NCBI RefSeq assembly: GCF_042242105.1
Contig: NC_092014.1
Location: 4,589,874-4,653,873 of the forward strand
Origin: Pempheris klunzingeri
Taxonomy: Eukaryota > Chordata > Actinopteri > Acropomatiformes > Pempheridae
Direction of reading: 5' to 3'
DNA: 64,000 nt
The translations under genes were made by a program, and so were the position numbers. Numbering within the stretch: position 1 is the first letter of the stretch; every line of letters starts with the position of its first letter. Under the pieces are notes generated by a model that saw only the letters and a program-made list of their open reading frames with translations, was not told where the DNA came from and did no database searches. Shown here in pieces: positions 1-10,479 of the stretch.

Positions 1-1861
1 AAGTGGTTGTGGTCTGCATCGCTGAGTTTGACTGACATGTAAAGCATTTGATTCAGTATTAATTTTATCCTGACACACAGTAAGTGCAGCACCAGACCAG
101 TGTCTGGCCATCCTACTGTCAGAAACACCACAAAGCTGACCTCTGTGAACCACTACAGACCTCTCAGCTTTGAATGGGAGTGGCAGCGACCACTTTTGCC
201 CTCTCTTGTGGCTAAAAGGTGAACAGCAGTCGCTCCTGCTGTGCTATAGGTCTGCGCCAAGGGAGCAAACCTGTGTGGAATACTAATTATTGAGAGTGAA
301 CGACTGTGTTTAGCAGAGATAGACGACGGAGCACGCTGGATTTAGTACAAAGCCACCGAAACAGGCTTGCCTCAATGTTTCTATGATTGCTGACCGACCG
401 TTTCAACATCTGAGGAAATGAAGTCTCTCCCAAAGCAATAAGCAACAGCCCACACTCCATCCTGAGATGTTAATAAGTGATATTCCCACGACATGATGCT
501 CCATTTAAAATGAATAGAAGACAGGCTGCAGGATGCTGTAGAGTGATTTTGCAGGATGGTCAAGAGCTTGTGTTACACATTTACAAGAGTCTGTGTACAA
601 TAATGGCTCACCTCTGAGTCAGAGCTCCAGGAAACCACTGCAGTTGGCAATGCTGCACATATTACACACATTTATTTGCACAATGGTGGGCACAAATAAA
701 GGGAACAGATGTATAATATACATGCTGGTGCACAAAACAGACTAATGTGACAGACTATTATTTGGATTTTGTACCCATATGCTTGGGGAAAAAAAAAAAC
801 AAGAACAACCAAACATAAATCACAAGCAGACACCCGAAGACACACAAACATACACACAAAAGACACAAAAACAACAAGGACAGAAAGAAAGAGAGGGAGA
901 AAGATCATAATTGCTATAATTATGATCACCCACTCAAGGAGTACGAAAACACTGTGCTGCGATATCAATTACAAGCTGTTAAACACAAATTGTGTAAAGA
1001 GCCTCATTACAAATTAGTTTTCATTTTACAAGCTTCCCAAAAGTTTCCCAATGAGTTCTTTTATGCATTATAGTAGTGAGCCAATAAGTTTGTGAATAAA
1101 GACTTTTCAAATGTCATACACACCTCAACAAATACCAAAACAAAGCTGGTATGGAGGTCATAAATCGAATTCGGTGATTCGAGTCTGGTGATTATTACAC
1201 ACTGCAGTCACTTTCAATGTAGCACGTAATGAGAGAAAAACCATTGTGTCTGGCTGGAACCAAGTGCGCCCTCGTTTGAATGGTGGCAGCTGGTCTGAGA
1301 GGCAGGCAGAGAACAAGGACATGGCTTTGACCTGGTTTGAAAGGGAGACCGCTAATTAGAACGGTGATTACTGGTTGTTAGCGCCGCACCGGGGACATGT
1401 CTGAAATGATGGGAGAGGGCTGCAGCTGGGGAGTTAACACAAGAGAGAGAGAGAGAGAGAGGGGAAGAGATAGGACTGGAAAGAGAGGAGACAGCAAGCA
1501 GGAAGGACGAGTTTTAAAAAAAGCAACAAAACATTTTTTTTTTTTTTTAAACTGACGTGGAGAGAGATAACGGAAAGAAGGCAGACAAGAGGAAGATGAG
1601 GCCACGAACGAAATGACATTGAGATTACAAGAAAATAAAAAGAGGAGAGGACAGGAGGCAATAAATAAGGGTGAGCTGGACCGTTTGTCCTGCCTAAAAT
1701 CAGGAAGAGACATCTATGCAGATGAGAGGAGGAGAGGTACAGGCTGTGCTCTTTCTGCCTTATTGTAGATTTGGCAGTGACCCAAGCATCACTGTGATAG
1801 TAAACCCTGCTATCTGTGAATAGGGATGGAATGAGGAGATAAGAGGCAACAGCTAGCTGCT
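1..1861. other. gene-free flank, nothing recognised
   Basis: I see no exon with plausible splice sites and no family resemblance on either strand. The open frames here are low complexity (Ser/Leu or Lys rich) and arise from a (GA)n run near 1441-1461 and a T run near 1534-1549. The stretch lies beyond the 3' end of ift27. What gene follows cannot be told from this window. Confidence 0.6.
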
Positions 1862-1881
1862 GATTATCATAGGAAAACAAC

Positions 1882-1887
1882 TTTATT
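1882..1887 (-). terminator. ift27: ift27 poly(A) signal
   Basis: The minus strand reads AATAAA here, about 165 bases past the ift27 stop codon at 2050. It is the first canonical signal downstream of the gene, which gives a short 3' UTR of roughly 190 bases (about 1862-2049). Cleavage position is inferred. Confidence 0.6.
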
Positions 1888-2049
1888 CATGGTCACATCA
1901 AAATATCATTCAGAACAAGCCATTCTCCGCTGGGCCTGCAGTGTGGGTTGTACAAAAGAACACAGGGTTTCTTTGAATCTCCACAAATCCTCACATGGAT
2001 TATCCATAAAGCTTGGAAATGGATGAATGCAAATCCTGTGTCTGTTATC

Positions 2050-2205
2050 CTACGAGTGAAAAGTCAAGGTGTGTGTGTCTGTGTGTGAGAGACCGGGGTG
2101 GGAGCCTGGACTCAGGTTCTGGATGGTCTCAAGACGTTCTTGGTAAAGAGAGTGGAAGGTCCGAGCTAAGCTGAGGAGCGGTGCGTCGCAGTTGTCCATC
2201 TCCTT
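2050..2205 (-). CDS. ift27: ift27 coding exon 7 (terminal)
   Basis: The acceptor reads CTCGCAG on the minus strand. The exon opens KEMDNCDAPLLSLARTFHSLYQ, aligned to human [21 protein letters not shown], and runs past the usual family end (after ETIQNL) for 20 residues to TAG at 2052-2050. Confidence 0.93.
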   Translation of the reverse strand, partial: KEMDNCDAPLLSLARTFHSLYQERLETIQNLSPGSHPGLSHTDTHTLTFHS

Positions 2206-5011
2206 CTGCGAGAGACAAACATGAACACACAGTGATGTGGGTGATGTTGGTCTTTACGCAAACATGAATACGGGACAACACATTTGCTGCACTTAACCCA
2301 CAAAGCCAAACAAGAACACAGTATAGTGTCCATTTTTAAACGCACTTACAGCCGATGTCTCGTGGTACTCCAACCCCTGGCTCTGGGCCCATTCCTGGGC
2401 CACGGACGCCTGGACCTCCCTTCTCGCAGACAGGTCAGACTTGTTGCCTACCAGGGCACCTGAGACACACACACACACACACACACAAAAAAAATACAAA
2501 TACCAAATGTTTAAAGATTGCTATTGCATTAATTTCAGCCTGTGGGTGTTCAAACTTTACAAAGACGATGAACATTTGATTCTATTAATGTCCATCCATT
2601 CATCCATAACTCCATAATTCTTTCGGTCTGCCAGACTGTTACCTGGCACGTGGAGACCGTGGCAGTGGGCTCGAACTCTCTCCACCCATTGGCCGCAGTT
2701 GGCAAAAGACTGCTCACTGGTCAGGTCGAAAACCAGGCACATCAACGACAGCTCACCCCACTGTGAAAGGGAAAGAGGCGACAGGTGATAAGGTGGGAAG
2801 GTGTAGGTGTCACGTGGAGGGAATGAGGAGAGGAGGACAGACAGTGACGGAGACAGAGCCAGCATCACATCGGTTTACCTTTTTCTACATCTGTGACAAA
2901 CTAAATAACACTTCAGCAGCTCCCTTGGGTTTGTACTTTATGTGATGTGGGATGTGGCACCCTGGATGGTGACTCTCTCTAGTTTCATGCAAATGGAGAA
3001 AACTTGTGAGAAGCAGCCTCACCATTTTCTCACAGGCTTCCACTAATGTCTCTTTCCCTGCAGAGTCTATGATGTAGAGCTCCTGGAGGGGGAAGGTGAG
3101 AAGATAAAGGAAGGGAAGAGGTGTTGGACATACAGATTACGTCAAATTACATGGGTTAAACTTCCTATTTTCTCTAGCAAGAGCATTAATGTTCTTCCTG
3201 CTATGCTGTCCTATTCACTACTGAGTACAGATGAGAAACTAACAATATTAAATGTGTGGGAAAGCTTCTTCCACACTGAGTGACACATTCCTATTCTCAC
3301 CACCCACCTTCAGTGATTTAGCGACTTTTATAACAAAAAGAAGGCCAAAACGTTATAGCCAACATGGCGGACATAGAGAGACCGGCTGGACTCACCACGC
3401 TGTCGTTGGTGTCTGGGATGTTGACACATTTCATCAGCAGCTCCACTCCAGTTGTCTATCAAACAAATAAAACCAAGATATCAGTTAAAATGCTGTTTAT
3501 GTAATGTAAAAGACCTTATCGAGCCTGTACTTCATGTCTCCTCTGTGTGATGAACAACAAATCTGTCAATGTGATTGGAAAAAACATCTGCTATTTGCTG
3601 TGTTTTTGTACGATACACCTCGCAGTAATGAGGGCATTTTTTGGCCACATTTTCTTTTGAGTAATTGTTTTTTTAATCCTTCAGTTTTCTTCAAAAGCTG
3701 CGTTTACTCCAAGCAGATCATAACTGTTTACGTCAACATTTTAAAGCTCCTGCAGAAGAGAAGAGAAGAGAAGAGAAGAGAAGAGACACTTGGCTGTCAC
3801 ACAGTTGACACTATGCACAGTAGCACAACAAACTGTCTGGTTTGATTTATTGTTAATGTCTAAACATAAGCATCTCTAATTAGCAGCTTGGCTTTGCTTG
3901 AAAGCAGCTTCGCCGCTCTGATGTTCAAATCCTGACCACGTCTCCTGTGTCTCCATTTCTCTGAGTCTTATCGTTCTTAATGTCTCAATAAAGAAAAATG
4001 CCTTGAGGGAGAGGACCAGCTTTGTTTAAGTTTAAGAAGGATACAGCTATAGAAACAATTAAGAAAAAAAAGAAAGGCTTAATGGTTAATGAAAATTCAA
4101 GAGTAGAGGTTTACACTTATACAGAGTTGACAATTAGCACAAGCTAGTAGTTTGGCTGTGGTATGTAGCTTTGGCAGATCACTGGCATTGCCTAGGAGTT
4201 GTCCACTACACTGGTACCATGAGTGTCCTCTTCCACATACAAGCAGTCATATGATAAATATAAAATATGGATTAACAAGAACAAATCATAGTTCTCATAT
4301 GTTGGATGTTGTCCATGTACAAGCAGCCATTTTACCTGAAAAATAATAAACTAAAATGGGCTAAATTTGGATTAAAATGTGCAGGAACTATGTGAAGAAC
4401 GAGTTAAAAAAAAAAGGAATCTGATCAAACATATAATGCAATTTTTGGAACTTGAAAGTTGTGGATTTGGCTGGTACATTAAGTCTCTGTTGGCAGAATA
4501 ACATCAGCAGAGATGCAGTTTTCTCTGCCATGTCAGAGCAGTTCTTTGAGCTTTGGTGCAGAAGTTGTAGTTGAGATTTTTTTAAAAATTAATATAGGGC
4601 AAATAGAGGAGGAAGATATAAAAGGGGATTAGAATGCGGGCAGTAGAGGGTAAGGAGGATATGATAAATATGTTCTTATCACAGATACATGTTCTTCACA
4701 AGCCTCGAGATCTAATGAAGTCCTAACTGGACTGGATGGCTGCAGGCTGCCTTTTGCCACTATGTATCCGCTGGTATGAGATCAATGGTGACCTTGAAGA
4801 GGCAAGTCGAGGTTTCTTCACATCAGCACCAAACTCTAAATTGATCTGATCTCCTCCTGAGCTCACACTTAACTGAGCTTGTCAAATTCCTGAGACTAAA
4901 ACTCTGAAAACACACACACTTTTCACACTCACTGCCTCTGTGAAGCACAAACACACACACACAGTGTTTACGTGATTCATACACAGACACGGTATATTAC
5001 AGGGAGCTAGT

Positions 5012-5077
<66 letters not shown>

Positions 5078-6304
5078 TGATGCAGCGGTCCCACATTGGA
5101 GTGGTCTAATGAGCTGGTGTGATGCATAGGAAGCCTCTCGCTGGAATGTCAATGAGGGCCTATTAGTAACAAATAAGCTTGGAATATTGCTAACGGGCCG
5201 TCTGACATTTTCAAAGGAGGACGTGAGGAGAATGGCCGACAGCCTCCGCTACCCTTCAAAATCAAAAGTTGAAGAACATGAGGGATGACTTGGGTGTCTG
5301 CACAAGGAATAACTCTTCACAGTGCTGGTTTCTTTTGCCCATTAGTCACAATGAAAAGGACACGCTGTTCCCTGTTGTCGTCTGCAGTGAAATCTTAAAA
5401 TAAATCCAACCTGATGAATTTAACACAGCTTAAAACTGCTCTTGGTAATGTGCCTCCAAGTCATGAGTGTTAGGTGATGTGTATGTAGTGATGTAAGCAT
5501 GCATGCAATGGTATACACAACATAAATACAAAGTTGCTGCTCTTACAGCCCAACCAGAGCCTTACTGAACTGTGGGTAAGAGTAGATTAATCTCTAAATG
5601 AAAGGGTTTATCTCCTTTGAAGCATGAATTGTGCTCAACAAATGATGGCAATCCATGAAGTAGAACATGGGACATGTCAACATTTTAGCCGGAGAACGGC
5701 ACCAAATTAAAGCTCATTGAGGGATTGGAAGATGGAGTTCCTCTTACAAGAAACACTTGATGCCAAGTGAGCAAGAAGTTAAAAATATTTCAACTAATAT
5801 CAAGCAAACAGCTGGCTTCATGTAAGTGTTTTAACAGTTGCATAGCAACAGCAGCGCCCAGGACCAAGACTTTCCCATGAGCATTTGTTTCAGGGCATCC
5901 AGCTAATAAAGTGGCATCTGGTAGACAAAGGGCCTTGATCTAAAGGTACACATGCTCGCCTGCATGTGTCTCCCCTTGTTTTCAATGTGACACCTCCTCT
6001 TATTTTCCTATTTGTTACACAATTTCATCTGTATGTTCTGTATGTATTTCATTTTTTGGATACATTTTCATATAGTGCAGTAATACAAATGCGTTACGGC
6101 TTGCCTGGAGTTCAGCGAGCACACAAGAGTACAAGGCCAGTGCAAATTAAAAAATCAGCACTATAGCAGCATCTTTCTACTGTATTACTACTCTACCAGT
6201 CCAACATGAACAGACATGCACAACATCACAAACAAGTGGGTATAGACCTATGCAGTATGGAGAACCTCAACACTGTTGAGTTTCACACACACAAACACAC
6301 AGTA

Positions 6305-6341
<37 letters not shown>

Positions 6342-8663
6342 TTGTCGTACAGTGTGTGTGCGTGCACTTGTTAAGTACCTGTTCTGGTGACTTTCCAGAA
6401 TCCTGCTGTATTAATTATCGACGTTCCTGTCACCTCAGAACCCCCAATACTGCTGACACAACAAGAGCTGAACAAACACACACACACACGCACACACACG
6501 GCTCTTGTCCAGTATTTTACACACCAACCTGCTCTGTACCCTAACTACCTACAAGGTTTCATAGTAAACTCACGAATGAGCGTGCACAAGCTGCAGTAGT
6601 GAATATATTTATGAGTGCATGCAGTGCACCTGCATTCACTTGCATGTATAGTTTCTTCAGTCAGTAGCCCTTGAAACACTGACAGAGGGAATCAGTGAGC
6701 AGCCATGACCCCATATATCACACAGTCAGGTTAATGACACAGTTCCCTCACTCATGCACATTAGCATAAATAATGCAGATCAGCCTTCTCTGCATCAGCA
6801 TTAATTGGTACATTATGCTGTTTTGCACTTCAGTGATTCCTGTACTAGATTTAAGAGACCTCTGCAGGTCCTTGTAAAGCTTGCAAGAAGTTCCACTAAA
6901 GAATCTGCATATGTAATATGATTATCAGTGACCGTTGTTGGTGATGATGATTTGCAACTGATCCATAATTAATCAAATTAAATATTTCAATGATTGGCTT
7001 ATTCTAAAATTACTGACTGATTGAATACCTTTGAAATTTGTGACAATGTATGCTTAATTATGCAACCCTGTTCCACAAGTACTTTACAACTGCTAAACTG
7101 CACAGTCTACATATATTTATGTGGGAAGAGACCTCGACAGCCCTCTGAGGGTCTCCTGTACAACTGTACAGTCTGAACAAAGACTAGGTAAAAGTGTGCT
7201 GATTAACTCACTGATTAGCTGTTGTACAATCAGGCAGGAATGAACAGCTGAATACTGGATAAATATTCAAGTTATTCCCAACATACTGCTGTCTGTTCTG
7301 GCTGGCAGTGAGCCAGAATTCAACTTCAAGACTCGGTTCCTCAAACCCAATTCAGCTACCTTACCTGAATGTAAAAATAAAAGCCTGTTGCTAGTCCCTG
7401 ACTCACAGCACAGCCCAATCCCTAAATCCCTCAACCAGTTGTTTTACAAGCCGATCTGTCTGTTATGTATCCTCATTACTACCAGAAATGTAACAGTGGT
7501 ACACGGGATGCTCCACATGCACAACAGAATGTTTGAAATTACATGCAGTAGAGCTGTCAGGGAGAAGTCAGAGAGGTCCATGGCCCCACCAATAGAATTG
7601 CTGCCCTCTCCCCTCTGTTAGGTGGGTTAAGGGTTTGAGTTTGACATCACTGTCTTTCAGAGGCTGAAGCAGGCTTTTAAAGCTACAGAGGAGATACTGG
7701 TATCATATGAAAGTAGACAACCTAAGGCAGGGGTGTCAAACTCATTTTAGTTCAGGGGCCACATACAGCCCAGTTTGATCTCCAGAGGGCCGGACCAGTG
7801 AAATCACAGCATAATAACCTGTAAATAACGACAACTCCAAATTTTTCCCTTTGTTTTAGTGCAAAAAAGTACAAGTACATTCTGAAAATGTTCACATTTA
7901 ATGACACGTTTAATTTTTACAAAACATTATGAATTAAATTTGTCTTCTCTGTCATGTTTACACTTTGTAAAGTCATCCCGCGGGCCGAATTGGACCCTCT
8001 GGCGGGCCGGATTTGGCCCACGGGCCGTATGTTTGACACCCCTGACCTAAGGCATGAATTGGTACCAACGATTTTATGCTAGATTGTCGGTAAGGGGGCT
8101 AAATTTCAGCGAGGGAAGAACTGGCATGGCCATTGCACCTCAAGATGTCTGAATGAAAATGGGTTTTATGCTTATCGACCAGTCTCCTCCCCATGACAGA
8201 CATTCCAACTTTCTGCTAAACCCATGCACACAAACAATGCTGTTTTTGCATGCAGCAAGGATTTTTGCCTATTCTAAAAATGCTGTGCTTGAATATTTCT
8301 GCATACTGGGATCCCTAAACAGTGTTGGACACATTTGACCATTTTTATGAATTCAAGAGTGTTCAAAAATGGTAAAATCTGCTTTCTGATAATGTATTCC
8401 AAGCCTAAGTGTCATGTGCTGTTGACCTCTCTCCCCCTTAAGATCCTTGTTCATCCCCTACAAAAGACAAAAATGGATCTGCAGTTGAAAACAAATCGTT
8501 TTCACATGGGTGGCCAAATGGGGATTACATGTCCTCAGTATGTTACCAGCAATCTTTTATTTCCTGCGTGTTAATGGTCTTACCATGCTGTAGTTCTTCT
8601 GGAAGAGAGTGCCATCACTGTGGAACATATGGGACAGTGCACTTTTCCCCACTGCAGCATCTC

Positions 8664-8704
<41 letters not shown>

Positions 8705-9106
8705 GACAGACATAATTTCATAATCTGTGTGTGCATGAGTGCTTACAGAGTAATCTGTCAAATAAAGTCATCATTCACTTTGGGTTTTTTTGTCAAGCAG
8801 AGTATGAAGGTGATTTGTTTGTGATGTCAATTATTGTTACAACATGTAGCTATGTGTATTGTAAGTGATACCGAAGAAAAAGGAGCCGGCAAATTGTTGT
8901 GAGTTGCACTTCAAATCTCACGATACATAAACACATTTGTTACATTTTTAGGAAAAAGGTAAAAATGACCATTTTAACGCCGAAGTTGAACTGACTACAG
9001 CGGGTTTAGCAGCAGGCTGGTTAGCTTTAGCTCATGTACCGTTAGCCTGAACCACACTTGATAAAACCTTACCGACAAGCAGACATCTCGCCCTCAGCTT
9101 CACCAT
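2050..9106 (-). CDS. ift27: Intraflagellar transport protein 27 (Rab-like small GTPase), 7 coding exons
   Basis: Seven exons join in phase (minus strand): 9106-9073, 8663-8584, 3455-3396, 3082-3023, 2760-2643, 2459-2350, 2205-2050, giving 205 residues. IFT27 (RABL4) is a small GTPase of the IFT-B complex that pairs with IFT25 and is needed for BBSome-linked export of cargo from cilia. The sequence shows the P-loop GDAAVGKS (residues 12-19), the DSAG switch-II motif (residues 84-87), the NKSD guanine-specificity motif in exon 6 and the ETSAKEM motif across exons 6 and 7. There is no C-terminal prenylation cysteine, as expected for IFT27 and unlike typical Rabs. The start is the ATG before VKLRARCLLVG, matching the human N-terminus. 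The human protein is 186 residues; this one carries about 20 extra C-terminal residues partly encoded by CA-rich DNA. Intron 2 is about 5.1 kb and holds a hAT-type insertion. Confidence 0.95.
2350..2459 (-). CDS. ift27: ift27 coding exon 6
   Basis: Flanked by CTCAG and GTAAGTG. It encodes ALVGNKSDLSARREV followed by AQEWAQSQGLEYHETSA, covering the G4 (NKSD) and G5-like elements of the GTPase fold. A (CA)n run sits just upstream of the acceptor. Confidence 0.95.
2643..2760 (-). CDS. ift27: ift27 coding exon 5
   Basis: Acceptor TTTCACAG, donor CAG|GTAACA. It encodes WGELSLMCLVFDLTSEQSF and NCGQWVERVRAHCHGLHVPG, matching the central beta-strand and helix of IFT27 (human CLVYDVTNEESF). Confidence 0.95.
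3023..3082 (-). CDS. ift27: ift27 coding exon 4
   Basis: A 60-base exon encoding ELYIIDSAGKETLVEACEKM, including the DSAG switch-II motif. Acceptor CTCCAG, donor ATG|GTGAGG; both ends are in phase 0. Confidence 0.93.
3396..3455 (-). CDS. ift27: ift27 coding exon 3
   Basis: A 60-base exon encoding TTGVELLMKCVNIPDTNDSV, matching human [21 protein letters not shown] (switch I region). Acceptor TGATAG, donor GTG|GTGAGT. Confidence 0.92.
3754..3786. repeat. (AAGAG)n pentanucleotide microsatellite
   Basis: About six near-perfect AAGAG units in ift27 intron 2, purine-rich on the plus strand. Confidence 0.85.
5015..5075. repeat. (AC)30 microsatellite, longest in the window
   Basis: A 61-base uninterrupted AC run in ift27 intron 2. 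Its purity suggests that it is highly polymorphic. It produces a valine-cysteine open frame on the minus strand that is not a gene. Confidence 0.95.
7728..8044. mobile_element. non-autonomous hAT-type DNA transposon with perfect 8-bp target duplication
   Basis: The 317-bp element begins CAGGGGTGTCAAACTCAT and ends with the inverted counterpart GTTTGACACCCCTG. It is flanked on both sides by the same octamer ACCTAAGG (7720-7727 and 8045-8052), the 8-bp target-site duplication typical of hAT transposases. It has no coding capacity, so it must have been mobilised in trans. It lies in ift27 intron 2. The matching ends and exact duplication suggest a fairly recent insertion. Family assignment rests on terminal motif and duplication length. 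Confidence 0.9.
8584..8663 (-). CDS. ift27: ift27 coding exon 2
   Basis: Acceptor TGCAG, donor ATG|GTAAGA. It encodes the P-loop GDAAVGKS (first Gly split with exon 1) followed by ALSHMFHSDGTLFQKNYSM. A (CA)n run of about 34 bases directly abuts the acceptor as part of its upstream tract. Confidence 0.95.
9073..9106 (-). CDS. ift27: ift27 coding exon 1
   Basis: It encodes MVKLRARCLLV plus the first base of the P-loop glycine codon, then the donor G|GTAAGG. The ATG agrees with the conserved MVKL start of vertebrate IFT27. Confidence 0.93.
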
Positions 9107-9199
9107 TACTATGGATAACCTCCAGACACTGTATATAAGTTCTCTTGTGTCATTAATGAAGCTCTACTTTCTGTTATTAGCTGCACATGCATCTAAATA

Positions 9200-9345
9200 T
9201 CTTCTTCCTCGTACCTCGGTAACATGGACACAACGCGTCTCTTAGCAACCAGCCACAAAGGTGTTTCATTGGTCCAGCCAGCTAGTACGTAGGCAGCGTA
9301 GATGTGCTGTCATTGGCTGGCTGTGACGACTTAACCGGAAGTATA
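9200..9345 (-). promoter_or_regulatory. ift27: ift27 proximal promoter: RFX half-site, two CCAAT boxes, ETS motif
   Basis: Within 250 bases upstream of the ift27 ATG are an X-box-like RFX sequence at 9237-9249 with a perfect RGYAAC half (AGCAAC), two inverted CCAAT boxes (ATTGG at 9268-9272 and 9312-9316) and an ETS core CCGGAAG at 9335-9341. No TATA box is evident. RFX/X-box control is well known for ciliary genes, and CCAAT plus ETS motifs are usual for TATA-less housekeeping promoters. Binding is inferred from motif only. Confidence 0.55.
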
Positions 9346-9879
9346 TGGAGCATTAACCCCCTCAGTAAGTTTGTCAGGTAAGATTTCTCGAGCTGTATGC
9401 AATAACCGGTAAGTTAATAAGTGATACTTCACTCATTTCAGCCCCAGTTAGATTAAGATTGTTGGTTAGCCACGACTGTACGGCACATAGATTTGGAGTA
9501 AGAACTACCGGAAAGACCAAGTTATGGTGAGACAGACCTAAGCAAAGCCTTGTGGGACCACCAGAGGGCGGACTTTGTAGCCTCAGCATCACAAATCACT
9601 TATTTTGACAGTGTTTGTGGTGGTTTGCTGTCATTTTATTGCTTTTAAACGTATTTATAGTTTGATATAGGGGTTTTCAGGCAGGAGTCAATGTCCTGAA
9701 TCAATATTAAGTCACCTTAGACGAACATCTAACATTTCCTTGGCCCAATGAGGCATCTTAGCCATGTGACTATATATAGCTTTATTGAATATAATGTTCT
9801 GCTTGAATTAACTTGTTTTCCCCGCATCCTTCTCTTCTCTGCTGTCCGTTTGTGGGGGAAGAAGAAGCCCATCACACAA

Positions 9880-10377
9880 ATGGGAAAGCGCGTGACTCCT
9901 TGTGGCAATTTTGATAGAAAGAGCGCGCCCCCCCCCCCCCCAAACACCGCGTGCGCGTGCTCGCGCTCCGTCCGAGGCGTGACAACGGAGGCGCGTTCAC
10001 GTGTCCGCCACCGGCTCCTGCACTGAGACAGAGGGGGAGAGAGAGAGAGAGAGAGAGAGCATCATCAAAACAGTAGCATCCAGCCTCCTCTGCCCGGATA
10101 TCGAGAGAGGACAACAGGGAATTTAGAGGTTAAATTAAAAACAACAACAGGAGAGAGCACGGGAGGCTGCGCGCCCAGGAGCCAAGGGGAGACGCGCATC
10201 CATCCTTGCAGCCGCAGCAGTGGTCGTAGCAGCAGGAGCAGACGCGGGGATTTTCCGTGTCGGTTGCCCGGTTGCTCGGTTGCTCCACACACCCTGTGCC
10301 TTTGAGCCAGCAGAAGGGGAGGAGAGGAGGACCAGAGAGAGAGAGAGAGAGCAGGCTGTGCAGAGAGGAGGAGGACC
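9880..10377 (+). promoter_or_regulatory. syngr1: syngr1 promoter and 5' UTR (GC/CpG-rich)
   Basis: This CpG-rich stretch holds a C14 run (9931-9944), a GCGTGCGCGTGC core resembling an NRF1 site near 9949, and a CACGTG E-box at 9998-10003. A (GA)n run at 10037-10059, probably transcribed, and three CGGTTGC units near 10260-10282 precede the start codon at 10378. No TATA box is obvious. The transcription start is not determinable from sequence alone. Confidence 0.5.
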
Positions 10378-10479
10378 ATGGAGGGGATGCAGGCATACGG
10401 AGCCGGGAAAGCCGGAGGAGCCTTCGACCCCGTCACCTTCTTCCAGCAGCCTCAGACCATTCTCCGCGTGGTGTCATGG
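10378..10479 (+). CDS. syngr1: syngr1 coding exon 1
   Basis: Begins ACCATGG (strong Kozak) and encodes 34 residues ending QQPQTILRVVSW, followed by donor TGG|GTGAGT. Phase 0 at the junction. Confidence 0.95.

Noticed and set aside
4882..5127. A Cys/Val repeat open frame on the minus strand
   Set aside because: It is simply the translation of the (AC)30 microsatellite.
9361..9385. A bidirectional plus-strand transcript starting at the ift27 promoter, with donor CAG|GTAAGA at 9377
   Set aside because: The donor word is good, but no downstream acceptor or open frame could be linked to it. It is not supportable without RNA data.
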